Shown here in pieces: positions 59,474 to 64,000 of a stretch of 64,000 nucleotides of DNA. The translations under genes and the position numbers were made by a program. Origin of the DNA: Corallococcus macrosporus (GTDB lineage Bacteria > Myxococcota > Myxococcia > Myxococcales > Myxococcaceae); NCBI RefSeq assembly GCF_017302985.1, contig NZ_JAFIMU010000013.1, forward strand, positions 1-64,000. The letters are read 5' to 3'. The number at the start of each line of letters is the position of its first letter. The first letter of the stretch is position 1. Under the pieces are notes generated by a model, which was not told where the DNA came from, did no database searches, and was given only the letters and a program-made list of their open reading frames with translations.

Positions 59474-61327
59474 ATGCAGAAGTTCTCGCACTTCACGGTA
59501 GCGCTCCTCTTCGCGCTGGGATGTACGGACCCCCAGCCGCCCCCACCGAGTGAGCCTCCGCCTCCGGTGCCCAATGAGAGCCTCTGCACCCTGCCCTCGG
59601 CGCCGGACGTCTGGGAGGAGGGCCCCGCGCCCCTCTGCTTGAAGGGCGGCTGGTGCTTCTCCCAGCCCTCTCCTCAAGGCTTCCAGCTCTCTGGCCTCGC
59701 GGGCGTCTCCGGCGACGATCTGTGGGCGGCGGGCGAGGGGCGACTCCTGCTGCACTGGGATGGCGTCACCTACAGCGCCAGGACGTCCCCCGCCGAGGGC
59801 CGCATCTTCAAGCTCTGGGGCTTGTCCGCCAACGACATCTGGGGAGCCGGCGAGCGCGGCACGCTCATCCACTGGGACGGGAAGACGTGGGCACGGGTCT
59901 GCAGCCCGACGCAGGGGGCGCTGACAACGATCTCCGGGACCGCACCCGACGATGTCTGGGCCGCGGGAGGCGACGGTGAAGACCTCCTGCACTTCAACGG
60001 CAAGGTCTGGTCCACCGTGGAGCTGGCTGACACCGTTGATCCGATGGCCGTGTTCGCCGTGGCGCGGGACGATGTCTGGGTTTCGGGCCGCTTCGGCGGG
60101 CTCGCCCACTGGAACGGACAGGCGTGGACCCGTTTCTCGGAGCTCTCGAGCATCGCCCGCGGCTATCACCTGGTGAAGATCTGGGGCACCAGCTCAACGA
60201 ACATCTGGGCGCATGGGGACTTCCAGTTCGACTACGAGCCGCCGGTCCGGTTCAGGTACTTCCATTGGGACGGAAGCACCTGGACGGGCATGACCTCCGT
60301 GGACGGAATCGTGGGAATCGAGGGCCTGACGCCTGACAATGGCTGGGGCGGCGATGGCAACGATCTGTTCCACTGGGATGGCAACACCTGGCACAAACTC
60401 GGTCCGCGGAACGCGGACGCGAAGCTCGCGACGCCCGATGGCTACTACGGCCTCGAGATGCACGCGATGATGCGCTGGAGTGACGGAGCGTGGGTCACGC
60501 TCGACGGCTCCCCCCCGCCAGAACAACAGTGGCGCATCCAGCGCATCGTGCAGCGGACCCCCGATGACGTATGGGCTGTCGGCGATTTTGGCTTTGCCCT
60601 GCACTTCGACGGCGGACGGTGGACGCAGGTGCAGACCCCCGCCACGTCGACCGACGAGAGGCTGGGGGGCCTGTCGGTACTCAGCTCCAGGGAGGCCTGG
60701 GCTACAGGGTCCCTCGGTTCGCTCCTTCACTGGGACGGCGCTTCCTGGGCTCGGTTCCCCGCAGCCAGACCTCTCAACACGGTCCTGGTGGACGTCTGGG
60801 GCGCGGCCACGGACGACGTCTGGGCCGTGACCCCCGGCAACCTGCTGCACTACGACGGGGCGCAGTGGTCGGAGTATGCCTTTCCGGAAACCACGACCTT
60901 CGCCCGTATCCATGGCACGTCGCCTCAGGACGTATGGTTGTTCTCGGGTTACGGCCAGGTGTGGCACTGGGATGGCATCGCGTGGACCCAGCGCCCCAGC
61001 GGCTTGCCTGGCAGTCCTCATGGGGTCTGGGTGGGAGCGGTGGACGATGTCTGGACGACGCACTGGCAGGGCCGGATGACCCACTGGGACGGCACGGCCT
61101 GGACGGACATCCGCACGGGGGCCGACAGCGACCTGGGCCATGTCGCTGGCAGCGGCCGTAACGATGTCTGGGCAACCGTCCCCAACAGCGGCGTCCTCCA
61201 CTGGGACGGTGTGAGCTGGTCCCAGCACTCCCCTCCCCTGCCCCTTGGCATCACCACGGTGGAGAGCCGAGCCCCCGGCGAGGTGTGGATCGGCTCGGAC
61301 AAAGGGCTCCTGCGCTACACGCAGTGA
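59474..61327 (+). CDS. Beta-propeller-like repeat lipoprotein
   Basis: 617 residues from ATG 59474 with GGAG 8 nt upstream. The lipobox is ALLFALGC (Cys17), followed by a Pro-rich linker. From about 70 to the end, about 12 repeats of roughly 45 residues each hold DDVWAAG..G.LLHWDG..W (for example NDIWGAGERGTLIHWDGKTW). This is typical of Kelch/Kre-like propellers found in myxobacterial surface proteins. No enzyme motif. Probably a surface binding protein; ligand unknown. Confidence 0.75.
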   Translation: MQKFSHFTVALLFALGCTDPQPPPPSEPPPPVPNESLCTLPSAPDVWEEGPAPLCLKGGWCFSQPSPQGFQLSGLAGVSGDDLWAAGEGRLLLHWDGVTYSARTSPAEGRIFKLWGLSANDIWGAGERGTLIHWDGKTWARVCSPTQGALTTISGTAPDDVWAAGGDGEDLLHFNGKVWSTVELADTVDPMAVFAVARDDVWVSGRFGGLAHWNGQAWTRFSELSSIARGYHLVKIWGTSSTNIWAHGDFQFDYEPPVRFRYFHWDGSTWTGMTSVDGIVGIEGLTPDNGWGGDGNDLFHWDGNTWHKLGPRNADAKLATPDGYYGLEMHAMMRWSDGAWVTLDGSPPPEQQWRIQRIVQRTPDDVWAVGDFGFALHFDGGRWTQVQTPATSTDERLGGLSVLSSREAWATGSLGSLLHWDGASWARFPAARPLNTVLVDVWGAATDDVWAVTPGNLLHYDGAQWSEYAFPETTTFARIHGTSPQDVWLFSGYGQVWHWDGIAWTQRPSGLPGSPHGVWVGAVDDVWTTHWQGRMTHWDGTAWTDIRTGADSDLGHVAGSGRNDVWATVPNSGVLHWDGVSWSQHSPPLPLGITTVESRAPGEVWIGSDKGLLRYTQ

Positions 61328-61351
61328 CTGTCTTTCGCTTCTGGGGTCGCC

Positions 61352-62506
61352 TCAGAACTCCGCGACGAACGCCAGCTCACAGACCCGCTCGCGACACGAG
61401 AACACGTGCAGCGCCCCGTCGAGGAACTGCCCGCCCTCGTAGTCGAGCAGGTGCGGCATCTCGCCGTGCGCGCAGCTCGGCGTCGCGTCGGCCTGGTCCC
61501 AGCCCGCCACGCCGCCGAGGCGAGCTCCACCCCAGCGCGCGCCGCCGCGCTGCTTCGCGAGCCAGTCGTCGTACTCCACGTCGAGCAGATCCGGATCGAA
61601 GTCCTTGGGGAACGGTCCGCCGAGCTCGGGCGCATCGAAGCCGAAGAGCCCGCTCGACGCGGTGTCCGGCGTGATCTCCGAGCGAAAGCGGTACCAGCTC
61701 GCCGGCGCCAGCTCGGTTGCCGGGGAGCCCGGCGTCACCCGCTGACTCTCACGCCGCCAGCCACTCGACGCCGATTTCCACTCCTTGGGGCCGGTCACGC
61801 GGTGCCTCGGATCCACCAGGCGCACGTGCGCGACGCGCGGATCGCTGTTCATCGAGACGCCGCAGTGAAAGCAGAAGAGCGCGGCGAGGCCGCGGCCACC
61901 GGGAAGGAAGTCCGCGAGCACCGCCGGCGAGATCTGGACGCACATCTCCAGCGGGCGGGCGCAGACGCCGCAGCTCGGCCAGCGCGGCTCGTCGAGCCAG
62001 GCGACGGAGCCGTGCGCGAAGCAATCGCCGGGGCCGGGATCGAAGCTCTCGGGCTTCAGGTAATGCGGCACCTTCAGGTCGACGCTGGTGGGCGCGGTCT
62101 CGCAAAGCTCGCGGCGCCAGGGCGCGAACAGCGGGTGCTCGGGGAGCGTGGGGCGAGGCGCCTTGCGCGCGCAGGGCACGCACGTCTCTGCGACGTCGCT
62201 CCAGCGCGGGTGCTCGCGCACGAAGGTCGCCCATGGGGTCTTCTTCCGCGCGCGGCGCGGCTCGGCCTTGGGCTGCTCGGTGGCCTCGGACGCGCCGACG
62301 AGCGGCGTCACCATCACCGCCTTGGGCACGCCCTGGTAACCCGGCGCGATGCCGTGCACCTCGACCCGGGTGCCGACCGAGGGGTTCACGGCGAAGCTCT
62401 TGAGCGAGGTGCCGCCGAAGCGCACCCGCCCGCCATCGTCGAGCTCGATCCACCCAAGGGCATCCATCGGGTTGAGCTCGACGATCGTCCCTTTTTGCCC
62501 ACTCAT
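61352..62506 (-). CDS. DUF1963-like protein with N-terminal OB/cold-shock-like domain
   Basis: The start is ATG 62506 (MSGQKGT); GTG 62524 is an alternative, and neither has a strong ribosome site. 384 residues. Residues 1-60 resemble a cold-shock/OB fold (KGTIVELNPMDALGWIELDDGG). Residues 105-384 carry CxxC pairs (CVPCARKAP, CGVCARPLEMC, CFHCGVSM) and end in PHLLDYEGGQFLDGALHVFSC, the closing motif of DUF1963/YwqG-like proteins. The function of that family is unknown. The zinc-like CxxC pairs are unusual for it. Confidence 0.7.
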   Translation of the reverse strand: MSGQKGTIVELNPMDALGWIELDDGGRVRFGGTSLKSFAVNPSVGTRVEVHGIAPGYQGVPKAVMVTPLVGASEATEQPKAEPRRARKKTPWATFVREHPRWSDVAETCVPCARKAPRPTLPEHPLFAPWRRELCETAPTSVDLKVPHYLKPESFDPGPGDCFAHGSVAWLDEPRWPSCGVCARPLEMCVQISPAVLADFLPGGRGLAALFCFHCGVSMNSDPRVAHVRLVDPRHRVTGPKEWKSASSGWRRESQRVTPGSPATELAPASWYRFRSEITPDTASSGLFGFDAPELGGPFPKDFDPDLLDVEYDDWLAKQRGGARWGGARLGGVAGWDQADATPSCAHGEMPHLLDYEGGQFLDGALHVFSCRERVCELAFVAEF

Positions 62507-62537
62507 TGCGTGGAACGCTAACACGCCGGCCTACGGG

Positions 62538-64000
62538 TCAGAGGAGGCCCGGGTCGATGCCTGCCGCGAAGATCGCGAGGAGCGCGCGGAAGTCCCTGGC
62601 GACCACCCGCGTCTCATCTCCTTCTTCATGAAGCCAGAGATGGACGCGCCCCTCCTGGTCCAGCAGCAAGAGGTCGCCATCGCGGCCGAACAAAGGGGCC
62701 ATGTCGGCAAGGTGCGCCCTCGAGACGTCCTGCCGAAGCCCCTCTCGGAGGTCCATATCGTCCTGGGGCTCGAACATCCCCCAGCCGCCAATATCAATCA
62801 GCACCTCCCCCGCGCCGTCCGCGAGCTCGGCGAGTCCCTCCGGACACGGAAGCCTCCACTCGGCGAACTGCCGGCGCCAGGCATCCCCGAATGGATGGAA
62901 GTCCTCCTCCTCCTCGAAGTCGTCCTCGAGCGCCTCCTTCGGCATGGCCAGGGCGAGCACGGCTTCGACCAGCGTGCGGGTCTGGAGCTGTTCGTGCGAT
63001 GGCCGCGCGGGGGCCTCGACGCCAAGCGTGGCGCATACCTGTGCGTGGCTGGCGAGCGTGCCCCAGAGCGCTGTCCCGCGGTCGAAGCGCGCCGAGGCGG
63101 AGAGCGGCCCGACGACGACGGGGTCGAAGCCCGCATCACGCGCGAGCCGCGCCGCCGTGGCCGCGGCCTCCGGGTCATCCGAGGCGATTGGAACCGCGGG
63201 GGGCACGAGCGCGACCGTCGGGCCGAACAAGGCTCGCTCGTCGAGCGTGTTGAAGGCCTTCACCATTCGCGCGCCCGGGAACAACGACCCGGTCAACGAT
63301 CCAGAGCCGCACTGGGAATTGCCCAACCTGGCTGCGTAGTAGGGATCCTCGGGGTTCGTCACGTCGATCACGACCCCCCCGGACAGCGCCTGTCGCGCGG
63401 CTTTGGCGACGTCCTTGAGGGCCGAGACGGGCGTCGCCAGCACGATGACCTCCCCGTGAGACAGCGCCCGTGAAACATCGCCCACCGCGACCGGTGGCTC
63501 CACGGACACCTGCCACGGCCGCCGGACCCCGATGCGGACGGTGTGCCCTGCCCTCGCCCACAGCGCGCCGAGCCGCGAGCCAATGCGCCCCCCGCCGATG
63601 ATCCCGATGCGGAGCGGCTTGTCGGTGCGCTGCGCAGGCACGTCGCCAGGGGCCATGCCCTGCGGCGCGTCGGTGGCGCCGAGTTGCGCTTCGAGCCCTG
63701 CGGCCGCCTCGGAGGCGCGACGGCGCAGCTCGGCGAGGATGCGCGACGCCTCCTCGCGATCCTTCCAGTACTGGTACGGCGCCAGACCGGTCACGTGCTT
63801 CAGGAGCTGGCGCTCAGGCCACCAGGAGAGCTCGATTTGCCAGCGCACGAGCTGTTCCGCGGGCTGCCGCTCGAACCACGCCAGGTACTCCGGACGAAGG
63901 GCCTCACGGCCTTCCGGCGGCAGCCAGGCGAAGAACTCCGCGACGGCAGGCGCATCCTCCGCTTCGACTCCACGCTGAAAGGCATGACGCGCATCCTCGA
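62538..64000 (-). CDS. F420-dependent-NADP-reductase-like Rossmann protein (5' truncated by window edge)
   Basis: The frame remains open through base 64000 with coding-like sequence and no ATG, so the gene begins outside; 487 residues are visible. An N-terminal helical part (FFAWLPPEGREALRP, YLAWFERQPAEQL) precedes a Rossmann domain near 130: RIGIIGGGRIGSRLGALWARAGHTVRIGVRR, VIVLATPVSALKDVAKAA and MVKAFNTLDERALFGP. This is like NADP oxidoreductases of the F420 type, which move hydride between NADP and F420. The last 130 residues are acidic and of no known family (DDFEEEEDFHPFGDAW). It has an 11-nt gap before the end and is the only gene on its strand here. The product call is moderate; the fold is sure. 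Confidence 0.65.
   Translation of the reverse strand, partial: EDARHAFQRGVEAEDAPAVAEFFAWLPPEGREALRPEYLAWFERQPAEQLVRWQIELSWWPERQLLKHVTGLAPYQYWKDREEASRILAELRRRASEAAAGLEAQLGATDAPQGMAPGDVPAQRTDKPLRIGIIGGGRIGSRLGALWARAGHTVRIGVRRPWQVSVEPPVAVGDVSRALSHGEVIVLATPVSALKDVAKAARQALSGGVVIDVTNPEDPYYAARLGNSQCGSGSLTGSLFPGARMVKAFNTLDERALFGPTVALVPPAVPIASDDPEAAATAARLARDAGFDPVVVGPLSASARFDRGTALWGTLASHAQVCATLGVEAPARPSHEQLQTRTLVEAVLALAMPKEALEDDFEEEEDFHPFGDAWRRQFAEWRLPCPEGLAELADGAGEVLIDIGGWGMFEPQDDMDLREGLRQDVSRAHLADMAPLFGRDGDLLLLDQEGRVHLWLHEEGDETRVVARDFRALLAIFAAGIDPGLL

Noticed and set aside
1-64000. CRISPR array, IS element, integrase or rRNA
   Set aside because: No short spaced direct repeats, transposase motifs or rRNA segments were seen while reading; repeats found are all within coding domains.

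Overview
The window is high-GC, densely packed bacterial DNA. Its gene content points to a myxobacterium of the Myxococcus/Corallococcus type. The signs are several eukaryotic-like Ser/Thr kinases, a CHAT-STAND-WD40 giant protein, a SET-domain methyltransferase, many secreted lipoproteins including small Cys-rich ones, three-gene planctomycete-type DUF1501/cytochrome-like operons, and frequent GTG/TTG starts. This placement is an inference from content; no marker gene was searched. No insertion sequence, CRISPR array or phage module was seen.

Layout. 1-7.4 kb: a 5'-truncated CHAT/nSTAND/WD40 protein, a GH19 chitinase or endolysin, two small proteins on the minus strand, and a divergent caspase-fold peptidase. 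Together these look like a conflict or cell-death locus. 7.4-11.6 kb: a polyhydroxyalkanoate (PHA) locus made of a phasin-like protein and a patatin-like hydrolase, divergent from phaB-phaC. 11.6-14.5 kb: an ECF-type sigma factor, a SET methyltransferase and an NmrA-like reductase.

14.5-22.1 kb (minus strand): the most interesting block, a probable undescribed RiPP cluster. It encodes a 57-residue precursor with a C-x2-C-x-C-x2-C-x-C core, a DUF692/MNIO oxidative enzyme fused to a BufC/PqqD-like C-terminal region, a GT4 glycosyltransferase carrying a related PqqD-like tail, a GT1 glycosyltransferase, an asparagine synthetase B and a small outer-membrane barrel. The proposed logic is: the tail domains bind the leader, the MNIO oxidises Cys residues, the two glycosyltransferases add sugar(s), and AsnB amidates or supplies Asn.

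22.2-34.1 kb: a Ser/Thr kinase, an SDR, a lone ExbB/TolQ-like protein and a run of exported proteins (repeat lipoprotein, heparinase-like lipoprotein, Cys-rich lipoprotein, B-lectin lipoprotein). 34.2-38.4 kb: tRNA-Met, Ada-AlkA fusion overlapping Ogt, PEP-mutase family enzyme, methyltransferase and a small lipoprotein. 38.5-49.6 kb: mainly housekeeping and metabolism, including a Zn alcohol dehydrogenase, a TMEM165/GDT1-type transporter behind a probable yybP-ykoY Mn2+ riboswitch, YacG, a short MgtE, a quinone oxidoreductase, an agmatinase-family enzyme, a receiver-HATPase hybrid without an obvious H-box, and an HtrA protease. 49.7-53.4 kb: a pseudokinase and an active kinase side by side. 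53.4-59.4 kb: a three-gene secreted operon (DUF1501-like and two haem-motif proteins) and a flavoprotein. 59.5-64 kb: a beta-propeller lipoprotein, a DUF1963-like protein and a gene that runs off the right edge.

Most start codons were set by Shine-Dalgarno spacing and are stated where they differ from the longest open frame. The only stretch over 300 bases without a gene is 40825-41182, which holds the riboswitch.
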